Shown here: piece after piece, positions 1 through 5,626 of the stretch
Layout of the letters: each line of letters begins with the position of its first letter
Numbering within the stretch: the stretch's first letter is position 1
The notes under the pieces: model-generated
What the model was told of the DNA's origin: nothing
The model's input: only the letters and a program-made list of their open reading frames with translations
Database searches by the model: none
Program-made: the position numbers and the translations under genes
NCBI GenBank assembly: GCA_002483465.1
Contig: DLHX01000003.1
Span: 1 to 8,960, forward strand
Source of the DNA: Micavibrio sp. UBA7657
GTDB taxonomy: Bacteria; Pseudomonadota; Alphaproteobacteria; Micavibrionales; Micavibrionaceae
Direction of reading: 5' to 3'
DNA: 8,960 nucleotides

Positions 1-150
1 TCGACCGACGGCATGACGGCGGATTCATACCCCTTCAGCCACGATTTCCTCTCCCGCGTCGCCACGCGTATCATCAATGAAGTGCGCGGCATCAACCGCG
101 TCGTCTATGACGTGACGAGCAAGCCACCGGGGACTATTGAGTGGGAGTGA
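1..150 (+). CDS. guaA: GMP synthase (glutamine-hydrolysing), C-terminal 49 residues (partial)
   Basis: Frame 1 is open from the first base and ends at TGA 148-150. It reads STDGMTADSYPFSHDFLSR and finishes with VVYDVTSKPPGTIEWE. That tail is the conserved C-terminal dimerisation end of bacterial GuaA, which usually finishes KPPxTIEWE. GuaA aminates XMP to GMP in the cytosol, the last step of guanine nucleotide synthesis, using ammonia released from glutamine. The 5' part, with the glutaminase and ATP-pyrophosphatase domains, lies outside the window. The last codons sit inside an 18-bp sequence repeated at 1052-1069, where the same residues TIEWE are followed by TAA instead of TGA. The gene therefore seems to have kept a complete C-terminus after something inserted at its 3' end. 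Identification is secure from the tail alone; the remainder cannot be judged. Confidence 0.93.
   Translation, partial: STDGMTADSYPFSHDFLSRVATRIINEVRGINRVVYDVTSKPPGTIEWE
131..148 (+). repeat. 18-bp direct repeat, left copy (attL-like, guaA 3' end)
   Basis: The bases ggactattgagtgggagt match 1052-1069 perfectly. This copy lies in guaA and encodes its last residues (TIEWE with neighbouring bases), followed by TGA. The flanking bases differ on both sides (g against a before it, ga against aa after it), so the identity is exactly the 18 bases. The guaA 3' end is a known insertion target for genomic islands, with duplicated ends as attL and attR. Assigning this copy as the left attachment site is an inference. 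Confidence 0.8.
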
Positions 151-154
151 CAGA

Positions 155-904
155 TTATTTACTAAAATAAGCGTTTTCAACTCGTTCTGGATTCAATTTG
201 GACATCGGCACAGCAGCTTCCATAACAATCTTTGCGCCTAAGGCTGGATCAATAATATCTTTAGATTGAATTATAAGCTTTTGTGCGGCTATAGCGTAAG
301 TCCATCCCCAATGTATTGGTTCGACACGGTACAAAATTTGTAAGTTACGGGTTGAAGACCAATAACCTAATGCCTCTGCGGGCAATATGCGGGGCATATG
401 ATTTTGTGGCAATTGGGGCGTAAAAAATTTCTGGTCGCCGATATTTTCTGCATAATATTTTGCAATAACATTTACATCGGGAAGATTTTTTGCGCCGACG
501 CTTTGCGCTGCGCCACCAACCAGAGACCAAACAGAAATACGTCCTTGTTTGGTAGAGAAAATAGGTTCATTTAAAAAATCGCCGTAATAAAATTTTTGCC
601 CGTCTTTGGTTTCGACAATTACAAACAAATCTTTTTCTTGTGCTTTTCCTGTTTTAAGCAATGCCTCTCGAATGCCCATCTGGCAGCCAAAGCCAGCAAG
701 CGCACCAAGAATACTTAACAAGGTTTCTACGTGCACACCTTTATCATCCGGATAACGAGCTTTGTATTCTTGAATAAGAAGATTGAGAACAGCTTCATCA
801 GCTTTAACATTAGGACCCATTTGAGGGTGGGGAACTTCAACTTGCGGACTTTTATTTTCTAATGATTTTTCCGATTTTTGTCCTTTAAAGAGTTTCCCAA
901 ACAT
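155..904 (-). CDS. Uncharacterised 249-aa protein, cargo of the guaA-linked insertion
   Basis: An ATG at 904 opens 249 codons to TAA at 155-157. An AGGAG at 915-919 lies 10 bases upstream of the start, and a good promoter precedes it. I do not recognise a named family. The first about 35 residues are charged and look disordered (KGQKSEKSLENKSP), with no signal peptide. Residues 61-79 (TLLSILGALAGFGCQMGI) form one Gly/Ala-rich hydrophobic helix that looks buried rather than membrane-spanning. A mixed alpha/beta region with DLFVIVETKDGQKFYYGDF (92-110) follows, and the C-terminus contains KIVMEAAVPMSKLNPERV (225-242). From memory, motifs of the types GALAGFxxQM and VMEAAxPMSK occur in uncharacterised proteobacterial proteins, but I cannot verify this here. 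The gene is AT-rich compared with its neighbours, opposes guaA, and lies between 18-bp repeats, which suggests horizontal acquisition. Its function is unknown, and it is probably a cytosolic soluble protein. Confidence 0.82.
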   Translation of the reverse strand: MFGKLFKGQKSEKSLENKSPQVEVPHPQMGPNVKADEAVLNLLIQEYKARYPDDKGVHVETLLSILGALAGFGCQMGIREALLKTGKAQEKDLFVIVETKDGQKFYYGDFLNEPIFSTKQGRISVWSLVGGAAQSVGAKNLPDVNVIAKYYAENIGDQKFFTPQLPQNHMPRILPAEALGYWSSTRNLQILYRVEPIHWGWTYAIAAQKLIIQSKDIIDPALGAKIVMEAAVPMSKLNPERVENAYFSK

Positions 905-936
905 ATGTCCCAGCTCCTAGCGTTTCTAATTTTCCA

Positions 937-964
937 ATTGTATAGTTTAAAGGTGAAGTGTCTA
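937..964 (-). promoter_or_regulatory. Sigma-70-like promoter for the 249-aa cargo gene
   Basis: Read on the minus strand, TAGACA (964-959) and TACAAT (942-937) are separated by 16 bases, each differing from consensus at one position. Transcription would begin near 930, giving a leader of about 26 bases that contains the AGGAG at 915-919. The cargo gene therefore carries its own promoter inside the repeat-bounded segment. Confidence 0.6.
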
Positions 965-985
965 GTTATTTGAAATAAAATGCGA

Positions 986-1025
986 ATTGCAACTACAAAC
1001 TTACTACAAACGAAAATATTGCAAC
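986..1025. repeat. Cluster of short direct repeats (9-mer pair nested in an 8-mer pair)
   Basis: actacaaac occurs at 992-1000 and again at 1003-1011, a period of 11 bases or about one helical turn. attgcaac occurs at 986-993 and 1018-1025, bracketing that pair. The cluster lies in the AT-rich non-coding part of the insertion, between the cargo-gene promoter and the right 18-bp repeat. Helically phased repeats often bind a protein, so an operator or a recombinase arm-type site is possible. Function is inferred only from arrangement. Confidence 0.5.
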
Positions 1026-1051
1026 GTTAAATCAATCGCTTATGTGTATAA

Positions 1052-1069
1052 GGACTATTGAGTGGGAGT
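1052..1069 (+). repeat. 18-bp direct repeat, right copy (attR-like)
   Basis: This is identical to 131-148. In the guaA frame it reads TIEWE and then TAA (1070-1072), so it is a duplicate of the guaA tail. It also overlaps the next gene: aagga at 1050-1054 acts as Shine-Dalgarno and GTG at 1062-1064 as start. Before the insertion, guaA and that gene would have overlapped by about 10 bases, as translationally coupled genes do. That ancestral arrangement is inferred. Confidence 0.8.
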
Positions 1070-1541
1070 AATCGCGCATTTCGCGGATTGCATCGTCGTA
1101 ACGCACGACAATAAAATTTTATTACAGCAGAGGCCGGAAACTGGCGCGCATCCCGGTGCGCTGTGTGCGTTCGGCGGTCATGTGGAGGATGGGGAAACTG
1201 TAATCCAGGCTCTCGTTCGCGAAATACACGAAGAACTCGGCGCGGTTGGTGATCTCAATGGCGACGGCAAGGATGAAGTCGCATTAGTTTGGCTGACTAT
1301 GGGGCCTACTTACTGGCGTAATACCTTGACGGTCTTTACGCCTGTTGCATCTGGTGAATACACAACTGAGAATGACAGCACATTCTCGCTGATAGGCGAG
1401 GCTAAAGCACCTCAGATTAAAGACGGCGTTATCTTAATCGAACAAGTTGTGCACGCTGAGAATGATCCCATTTGCTGCCCCACGGTTCAGAAGACCGGGA
1501 AGTATAAATGGGAAAATAAGAAGCTGGCTGAGGTAAAATAG
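1062..1541 (+). CDS. Nudix-domain N-terminus fused to the C-terminal half of an FG-GAP-like protein (chimeric ORF)
   Basis: The gene has 159 codons, starting at GTG 1062 with aagga 7 bases upstream. Residues 1-61 look like the first part of a Nudix hydrolase: VAH-like strand, KILLQQRPETG, and a complete Nudix box GX5EX7REUXEEXGU (G39, E45, R53-E54, E57-E58, G60) that would bind Mg2+ and cleave nucleoside-diphosphate-linked substrates. After the box, where a normal Nudix fold needs about 70 more residues, the sequence changes to GDLNGDGKDEVALVW (63-77). This is an FG-GAP/VCBS-type DxNxDG loop. It is followed by DGVILIEQVVHAENDPICCP and a KYKWENKKLAEVK end, typical of the C-terminal half of secreted or lipoprotein-type proteins of unknown function. 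I read this as an in-frame fusion made by deletion near 1242-1250. The hybrid has no signal peptide and half a Nudix fold, so activity is doubtful. Automated annotation would probably call it a NUDIX hydrolase. Confidence 0.72.
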   Translation: MGVIAHFADCIVVTHDNKILLQQRPETGAHPGALCAFGGHVEDGETVIQALVREIHEELGAVGDLNGDGKDEVALVWLTMGPTYWRNTLTVFTPVASGEYTTENDSTFSLIGEAKAPQIKDGVILIEQVVHAENDPICCPTVQKTGKYKWENKKLAEVK

Positions 1542-1581
1542 AAGCTCTCCGCGAGAATTAATCCCCACACTCTCCGCCCTA

Positions 1582-1899
1582 CTATCCCACAATCATGTAA
1601 GGGTGGGCTTGAAGTTTTTTCACCTGCTTAAGCACGGATGTTTTCATTTCGATGGTCATCGCCGCGCTACCATTCACGATATTTGAAGGGCTGTTATCAA
1701 TTCTGATATCGGTTTGGGGGTTGCCGCCGTTAAATGTGACCAGAGCCCTTGCCGCTTCTTCATAAGCTTTTCCAAAACGCTTCGGTCCGGGCTCGTGCGA
1801 CGCGCTGATCGTGATCCTGCTCCACTCATCATTGAGCGGCTCCCAACCCTGCCGGGCAACAGCAAGCATTGTTTGTGTTTCTTGATAAATATCGCGCAT
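1582..1899 (-). CDS. Hypothetical 105-aa protein
   Basis: ATG at 1899 has GGGGA 6 bases upstream (1906-1910) and a well-formed promoter further up, which supports it as a real gene and decides the start. It ends at TAG 1582-1584, 40 bases from the convergent end of the preceding gene. The protein (MRDIYQETQTMLAVARQGW...) is small, soluble and mixed in charge, with no signal peptide, membrane segment or cysteine. It has a predicted helical N-terminus, a central strand-like stretch (SRITISASHEPG, about 27-38), and a C-terminal basic helix (TSVLKQVKKLQAHPYMIVG). I do not recognise a family. A longer opposing frame overlaps it but has no ribosome binding site. It could be a lineage-specific small protein. 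Confidence 0.65.
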   Translation of the reverse strand: MRDIYQETQTMLAVARQGWEPLNDEWSRITISASHEPGPKRFGKAYEEAARALVTFNGGNPQTDIRIDNSPSNIVNGSAAMTIEMKTSVLKQVKKLQAHPYMIVG

Positions 1900-1928
1900 T
1901 TACTTTCCCCTGTTTGGTGATAAAACAG

Positions 1929-1957
1929 AATGTAACCATTATTTTTAATTACGTCAA
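1929..1957 (-). promoter_or_regulatory. Promoter for the 105-aa hypothetical gene
   Basis: On the minus strand TTGACG (1957-1952) and TACATT (1934-1929) are separated by 17 bases. The predicted start near 1922 leaves a leader of about 23 bases with GGGGA before the ATG at 1899. It sits in the 82-base divergent gap shared with the gene starting at 1982. Confidence 0.55.
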
Positions 1958-1981
1958 ATATCATATATGTGCTGAAATCCC

Positions 1982-2536
1982 ATGTCTTTAAAAGCAAAAT
2001 GGCTGGATTGGTTCGATAAGACGACGGAGGAATGCTACGTCCAGTTCGAGGGCGATCGCATCCGCGCCGAAGGCGTTATCCGCAGCACCAATCCCGAATT
2101 CCGGGTCCAGTACAGGATCACGCTGAACAATGAATGGGTCTTCCGCGAAGTGGAAATCCAGAGCCGCGACGCGAAGGACGAAGGCAAGCAGATCTTCATT
2201 TCCTCCGACGGCAACGGCAAATGGACCGATTACAAGAACCAGCGCATCGAGGGGCTGGAGGCGGCGGTCGATATCGATTTCATCCTGACGCCGTTCACCA
2301 ACTCGCTGCCCGTGAAACGCCTGCAACTCCCGCGCGGCGAAAGCGCCGACCTCACCGTCGCGCATATTTCATTTCCTGATTTGACCGTAAGCCCGGACCA
2401 CCAGCGCTATACCTGCATCGAGCCGGGAAAACTCTATCGCTTCGACTCGCTCACCTCCGACTTCACGCAGGACATAGCCTTCGACGAGGAAGGCCTCGTC
2501 GCCGACTATCCGCAGATGTTCAAGAGAGTGAAGTAG
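1982..2536 (+). CDS. Putative glycolipid-binding family protein (DUF1089-type)
   Basis: This 184-aa protein matches what I know of the putative glycolipid-binding family (Pfam Glycolipid_bind, formerly DUF1089) along its whole length, which is the usual family size. The order of landmarks fits: an N-terminal strand pair (CYVQFEGDRIRAEGVI, 18-33), VQYRITLNNEWVFREVEI (42-59), SSDGNGKWTD (74-83), the signature DIDFILTPFTNSLPVKRLQL (97-116), then PDLTVSPDHQRYT (132-144) and the closing GLVADYPQMFKRV. The family folds as a beta barrel. Biochemical function is poorly established, and lipid binding comes from structural inference in homologues. No signal peptide is present, so it is probably cytosolic. 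The start has no clear Shine-Dalgarno sequence; aaatcccATG is the immediate context. The gene ends 3 bases from a convergent gene. Confidence 0.85.
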   Translation: MSLKAKWLDWFDKTTEECYVQFEGDRIRAEGVIRSTNPEFRVQYRITLNNEWVFREVEIQSRDAKDEGKQIFISSDGNGKWTDYKNQRIEGLEAAVDIDFILTPFTNSLPVKRLQLPRGESADLTVAHISFPDLTVSPDHQRYTCIEPGKLYRFDSLTSDFTQDIAFDEEGLVADYPQMFKRVK

Positions 2537-2539
2537 GGA

Positions 2540-2896
2540 TTAAATTTCCTTGTTCAGGACTTCGCCGGCTTCATGCTCCTCGAGCAGGAAATCGAAAACA
2601 TATTGCCTGTTTTCTTCGGGGAATTTTTCAGCAACCTGTTCATAGGGTTTGGCGTCCGGGTAAATTTCCGGCCCGCGTGCGAGTTCCTGGGTGTGCGCCT
2701 CGGCCAGGATCAGGATGCCTTCCGTGCTCATGACGGGCACAGGGTAAGCCACGCCGCCGCCGCGCTTGTCGTTGGCCTCGGCATCGTCGGCCAGCCAGTG
2801 CGCGAATTCGAAGTCGTCAGCATGCCCGGCACGGCGCTTGCGCGAGCGTATCCAGGAAGCGGTGACGGGGGTCAGAGCCGGAATCAACTCGGCCAT
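2540..2896 (-). CDS. Hypothetical 118-aa protein
   Basis: I place the start at ATG 2896 (MAELIPALTPVTASW), because AGGAG at 2905-2909 lies 8 bases upstream. The frame stays open to an ATG at 2944, but that start would lie in the likely promoter and has no ribosome binding site. The protein is acidic toward its C-terminus (FPEENRQYVFDFLLEEHEAGEVLNKEI) and has a basic patch near residues 18-22 (RSRKRR). It has a conserved-looking DDFEFAHWLADDAEAND stretch (about 27-43), and no signal peptide or membrane helix. I do not recognise the family. It converges on the glycolipid-binding gene with only 3 bases between stop codons. Confidence 0.72.
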   Translation of the reverse strand: MAELIPALTPVTASWIRSRKRRAGHADDFEFAHWLADDAEANDKRGGGVAYPVPVMSTEGILILAEAHTQELARGPEIYPDAKPYEQVAEKFPEENRQYVFDFLLEEHEAGEVLNKEI

Positions 2897-2917
2897 GAGT
2901 AAATCTCCTGCGTGTTT

Positions 2918-2944
2918 TCTATAAAGGGTATACGCAAGGTCCAA
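2918..2944 (-). promoter_or_regulatory. Candidate promoter for the 118-aa hypothetical gene
   Basis: On the minus strand TTGGAC (2944-2939) and TATAGA (2923-2918) are 15 bases apart, which is shorter than the ideal spacing. The site lies directly upstream of the AGGAG that precedes ATG 2896 and argues against the longer start at 2944. Confidence 0.3.
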
Positions 2945-3184
2945 CGGCGATCATCCGGTTAAGTTCAAAATTTATCTAAAATTACTGGTAAATCATGCCT
3001 AAATTGTTTCCATAATTCTTAAAATGTTAAACCGCGTCCTTTACGCTGATAGATGTGGCGCCGCGCATGGGAATGAGCCTGCCGGGCCACATGTTCTGCC
3101 AACTCTCGCGGGCAGCGATTAATTGGTCGGCGAAGTGCCGGATGAAAATTTGACGAATGCGCCCTGAAAGGAGGGGCCACGATC

Positions 3185-4057
3185 ATGATGGAAGAGCAAA
3201 AAGACATGCTGAAGGCAGCGCTCGGCGCCATGAAGCAGCAATCATTCACGACCGCCTACAAGAAGGCTTTCAGCCTTTTCAGGGCCGACACCGACGCCTG
3301 GAAGGAGCATGTTTTCCGCCTGCGTTACGATGTGTACTGCGAGGAAAATCTTTTTATCAACCCGGACTCGCATCCAGACAAGCTCGAGAGCGATTCATAT
3401 GATGACCGGGCGGAGCATTACATTTTACTGCACCGCGCCACGGCGAAAGTGGTCGGTACGGCACGTGTGGTGCTGCCGAACGACGAGCAGCCCAGCCAGA
3501 GTTTCTCGGTGCAGGAGGTCTGCGATCATCCGTTGTTGAAGCAGGATTCACGTGCTCTGACTTTGTGCGAAATCTCGCGTTTCTGCATGGCGAAAAGTTT
3601 CCGCAAACGCGAACTCGACGGTTTCCTGCTGCCCGCGTACTACGACCAGGACATGGTCGAGACGAAAAAGAACGGCCATGTGAAATTCATCCGCCGGAAA
3701 ATTCCATATGCGCCGCTGGCGTTGCTCGCGGGCGCGTTTGAATCGGCGCTGAACGCGCGCATCACCGACTGCGTCTGGATGGTCGAGCCGCGCCAGCTCT
3801 GGAGCCTTAAAAAAATCGGTATGAACTACCGGGTTCTCGGCCCGCACATCGATCACCATGGCGGCCTGCAGCCGGTCATCTTCAATATCAAGAACGTGCT
3901 GGACACCATGCACACCCAGAAACCCCATTGCTGGGAGATCGTTTCGGACGAAGGTCGGCTCCAGAAAATGGCCGATGAATTGGTTCAAAATGATTGGCAG
4001 GACGCGCTTATCGACGATTCAGCGCAGGCCCAGCCAGCCGACAGGACCGTGCTCTAA
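3185..4057 (+). CDS. GNAT-fold acyltransferase, PEP-CTERM/exosortase-associated type
   Basis: The gene has 290 codons from ATG 3185 (a second ATG follows at once), with a strong AAAGGAGG at 3167-3174. The sequence resembles the PEP-CTERM/exosortase system-associated acyltransferases, which are related to N-acyl amino acid and acyl-homoserine-lactone synthases. Visible blocks are FRLRYDVYCEE (44-54), the E-x-D-SYDDRAEHY segment (68-79), VGTARVVLP (90-98), CEISRFCM (128-135), and a C-terminal MVEPRQLWSLKKIGMNYRVLGP (199-220). Such enzymes take an acyl chain from acyl-ACP or acyl-CoA and put it on an amine; the acceptor here is unknown. No exosortase, PEP-CTERM protein or LuxR regulator is visible nearby, so the family name should not be read as proof of that pathway. 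It is probably cytosolic or membrane-associated. A short inverted repeat follows the stop. Confidence 0.8.
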   Translation: MMEEQKDMLKAALGAMKQQSFTTAYKKAFSLFRADTDAWKEHVFRLRYDVYCEENLFINPDSHPDKLESDSYDDRAEHYILLHRATAKVVGTARVVLPNDEQPSQSFSVQEVCDHPLLKQDSRALTLCEISRFCMAKSFRKRELDGFLLPAYYDQDMVETKKNGHVKFIRRKIPYAPLALLAGAFESALNARITDCVWMVEPRQLWSLKKIGMNYRVLGPHIDHHGGLQPVIFNIKNVLDTMHTQKPHCWEIVSDEGRLQKMADELVQNDWQDALIDDSAQAQPADRTVL

Positions 4058-4076
4058 AAGGCCCCTGAAAGGCCTT
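4058..4076 (+). terminator. Weak hairpin after the acyltransferase gene
   Basis: AAGGCC (4058-4063) and GGCCTT (4071-4076) form a perfect 6-bp stem with a 7-base loop, starting at the first base after the stop codon. There is no T-run behind it, so it is at best a weak or Rho-assisted terminator, or an mRNA 3'-end stabiliser. Confidence 0.35.
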
Positions 4077-4095
4077 CCAAACCCCTACAGATTCT

Positions 4096-4123
4096 TTGCA
4101 TTTCCGCCGTGGATATGTATAAA
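4096..4123 (+). promoter_or_regulatory. Promoter of pdxST
   Basis: TTGCAT (4096-4101) and TATAAA (4118-4123) are separated by 16 bases, with TG immediately before the -10 box. The expected start near 4130 gives a leader of about 35 bases. A GGAG at 4151-4154 lies 11 bases from the pdxS ATG; aagga at 4160-4164 is too close to serve. Confidence 0.6.
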
Positions 4124-4165
4124 TACGGCGCTTCCACAGCCTATTGACGCGGAGATTGCAAGGAT

Positions 4166-5062
4166 ATGACCCAGAAATCCAAAACGGGTAACGTAATCAA
4201 TATTAAAACCGGCCTGGCCGAAATGCTGAAGGGCGGCGTCATCATGGACGTCGTCACAGCCGATCAGGCGAAAATCGCCGAGGATTCAGGCGCGGTCGCG
4301 GTCATGGCGCTCGAGCGCGTGCCGTCCGACATTCGTAAGGCTGGCGGCGTGGCGCGTATGAGCCCGCCAGAGCTGGTCGAGCAGATCATGCAATCCGTTT
4401 CCATTCCCGTCATGGCGAAATGCCGTATCGGCCATTTTGCTGAGGCGCAAATTCTGGAAGCTATCGGCGTTGACTATATCGACGAGTCCGAAGTACTCAC
4501 GCCCGCTGATGAAGACTTCCACATCAACAAGCATGATTTCAAAATCCCATTCGTCTGCGGCGCGAAAAATTTAGGTGAAGCACTGCGCCGTATCGGCGAG
4601 GGCGCAGCATTGATGCGCACCAAGGGCGAGCCCGGAACCGGAAACATCGTCGAGGCGGTTCGTCACCTCCGCGAGATCAACATGGAAATCAAGAAGCTCA
4701 CCGTTACGGATGACGCCGAGCTTATGACCGCTGCGAAAAACCTCGCCGCGCCGTATGAACTGGTGAAACTGGTCAAGGAACTGGGCAAGCTTCCCGTGCC
4801 GAATTTCGCGGCTGGCGGTATCGCCACGCCCGCGGACGCGGCGCTCTGCATGCAGCTCGGCGCGGAAACGGTTTTCGTCGGCTCCGGCATTTTCAAATCG
4901 GAAAACCCGGCGAATTTCGCGAAAGCCATCGTCAAGGCGACGACCCATTTCGACAACCCGAAAATCGTTCTTGAAGCCTCCAAAGGTTTGGGAACCGCGA
5001 TGCCAGGCATCGAAATCGGCACCATCGAAACCACGATGCGGATGGCCAACAGGGGCTGGTAA
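4166..5062 (+). CDS. pdxS: Pyridoxal 5'-phosphate synthase, lyase (synthase) subunit
   Basis: This 298-aa protein is a full-length PdxS (SNZ/YaaD) protein. It condenses ribose 5-phosphate, glyceraldehyde 3-phosphate and ammonia to make PLP directly, in the DXP-independent route, as a dodecameric (beta/alpha)8 barrel in the cytosol. Conserved elements are all present: GGVIMDV with the catalytic Asp (D29 region), MALERVPSDIR (47-57), PVMAKCRIGH with the first Schiff-base lysine K85, and MRTKGEPGTGNI with the second lysine K153. Also present are the phosphate-binding GGIATPADAAL and VFVGSGIFKS near the C-terminal side of the barrel. The stop codon directly abuts the pdxT ATG, so the subunits are made from one transcript. 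Many alphaproteobacteria instead use the PdxA/PdxJ route, which makes this pair worth noting. Identification is very secure. Confidence 0.97.
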   Translation: MTQKSKTGNVINIKTGLAEMLKGGVIMDVVTADQAKIAEDSGAVAVMALERVPSDIRKAGGVARMSPPELVEQIMQSVSIPVMAKCRIGHFAEAQILEAIGVDYIDESEVLTPADEDFHINKHDFKIPFVCGAKNLGEALRRIGEGAALMRTKGEPGTGNIVEAVRHLREINMEIKKLTVTDDAELMTAAKNLAAPYELVKLVKELGKLPVPNFAAGGIATPADAALCMQLGAETVFVGSGIFKSENPANFAKAIVKATTHFDNPKIVLEASKGLGTAMPGIEIGTIETTMRMANRGW

Positions 5063-5626
5063 ATGGCCTCTAAACCTATAATAGGTGTCTTAGCTCTTCA
5101 GGGCGCAGTCGAACCCCACAAAAAACATATCGAGGCGGCAGGCGGTGAATTTCGCGCCGTCAAAACCCCCGAACAATTTGAAACGGTTGACGCGTTCATT
5201 CTCCCCGGCGGCGAAAGCACGACGATGCTGAAGCTGATCGAGACTTTCGATCTGTGGGACGTGCTTAAAAAACAATTCGTTGAAAAACCTGTCTGGGGAA
5301 TTTGCGCCGGATCTATTTTAATCGCCGAGAATGTCACCAACCCCGCGCAGAAATCTTTTGGCCTGATCCCGATGAGCATCGAACGTAACGCCTATGGCCG
5401 GCAGTTAGAAAGCCATCACGTCGACATCAACGGCTATGACGTCTCGCTCATCCGCGCGCCGGTGATTTCAAAAGTTGCAAACGATGTGACCGTAAAAGCC
5501 ACGTATGAAGGCAAGCCGGTCTGGGTTGAAAAGGGACGTTATATGGCGACGACCTTCCACCCCGAACTGACGCTCGATTTCCCCTCGCCGATGCACAGGG
5601 AATTTCTGAAAATCGTTAGCGGCTGA
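5063..5626 (+). CDS. pdxT: Pyridoxal 5'-phosphate synthase, glutaminase subunit
   Basis: This 187-aa class I glutamine amidotransferase (SNO/YaaE family) hydrolyses glutamine and channels ammonia into PdxS. The start is the ATG immediately after the pdxS TAA, with an aggggc-like Shine-Dalgarno inside the end of pdxS. The protein begins IGVLALQGAVEPHKKHI as the family does. The oxyanion segment LPGGESTTM is at 47-55, the nucleophile C81 lies in WGICAGSILIA, and the H166/E168 pair is in TTFHPELT, so the triad is complete. One mild oddity is SILIA where many homologues have LILLA. The 3' end overlaps the convergent acetyltransferase-like gene by 11 bases. Activity depends on complex formation with PdxS, as known for the family. 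Confidence 0.96.
   Translation: MASKPIIGVLALQGAVEPHKKHIEAAGGEFRAVKTPEQFETVDAFILPGGESTTMLKLIETFDLWDVLKKQFVEKPVWGICAGSILIAENVTNPAQKSFGLIPMSIERNAYGRQLESHHVDINGYDVSLIRAPVISKVANDVTVKATYEGKPVWVEKGRYMATTFHPELTLDFPSPMHREFLKIVSG

Larger units (their letters stand above)
131..1069. mobile_element. Relic or minimal island inserted at the guaA 3' end
   Basis: A segment of about 0.92 kb is bounded by perfect 18-bp copies of the guaA terminus. It is visibly more AT-rich than guaA or the genes from 1982 onward, and holds a single gene on the opposite strand whose stop lies 4 bases from the guaA stop. The left copy still gives guaA an intact end, while the right copy carries TIEWE plus a different stop (TAA). 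This fits an element-supplied tail on the left and the original chromosomal tail on the right. No integrase, excisionase or transposase is encoded between the repeats and no terminal inverted repeats are seen. The segment could be a remnant after deletion, a non-autonomous element mobilised in trans, or cargo left from a larger island. A recombination duplication without a mobile element is the alternative. Confidence 0.55.

Noticed and set aside
1071..1901. 11-base match atcgcgcattt at 1071-1081 and 1891-1901, considered as a third attachment-related repeat
   Set aside because: Matches of this length are expected by chance in a window of this size, and it is not part of the 18-bp guaA repeat.
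1674..1997. 107-aa minus-strand frame overlapping the 105-aa gene
   Set aside because: It begins inside the divergent intergenic region without a ribosome binding site, and the competing frame has both promoter and GGGGA.
2540..2944. Longer 134-aa form of the minus-strand hypothetical gene starting at 2944
   Set aside because: The first 16 residues lie in a likely promoter and leader, and only ATG 2896 has an AGGAG at good spacing, so I used the 118-aa form.
3024..3122. 32-codon ORF (MLNRVLYADRCGA...) in the leader of the acyltransferase gene
   Set aside because: It has no ribosome binding site and no recognisable peptide features, and ORFs of this size are expected by chance. The 2945-3184 gap otherwise shows an AT-rich start and no clear structure.
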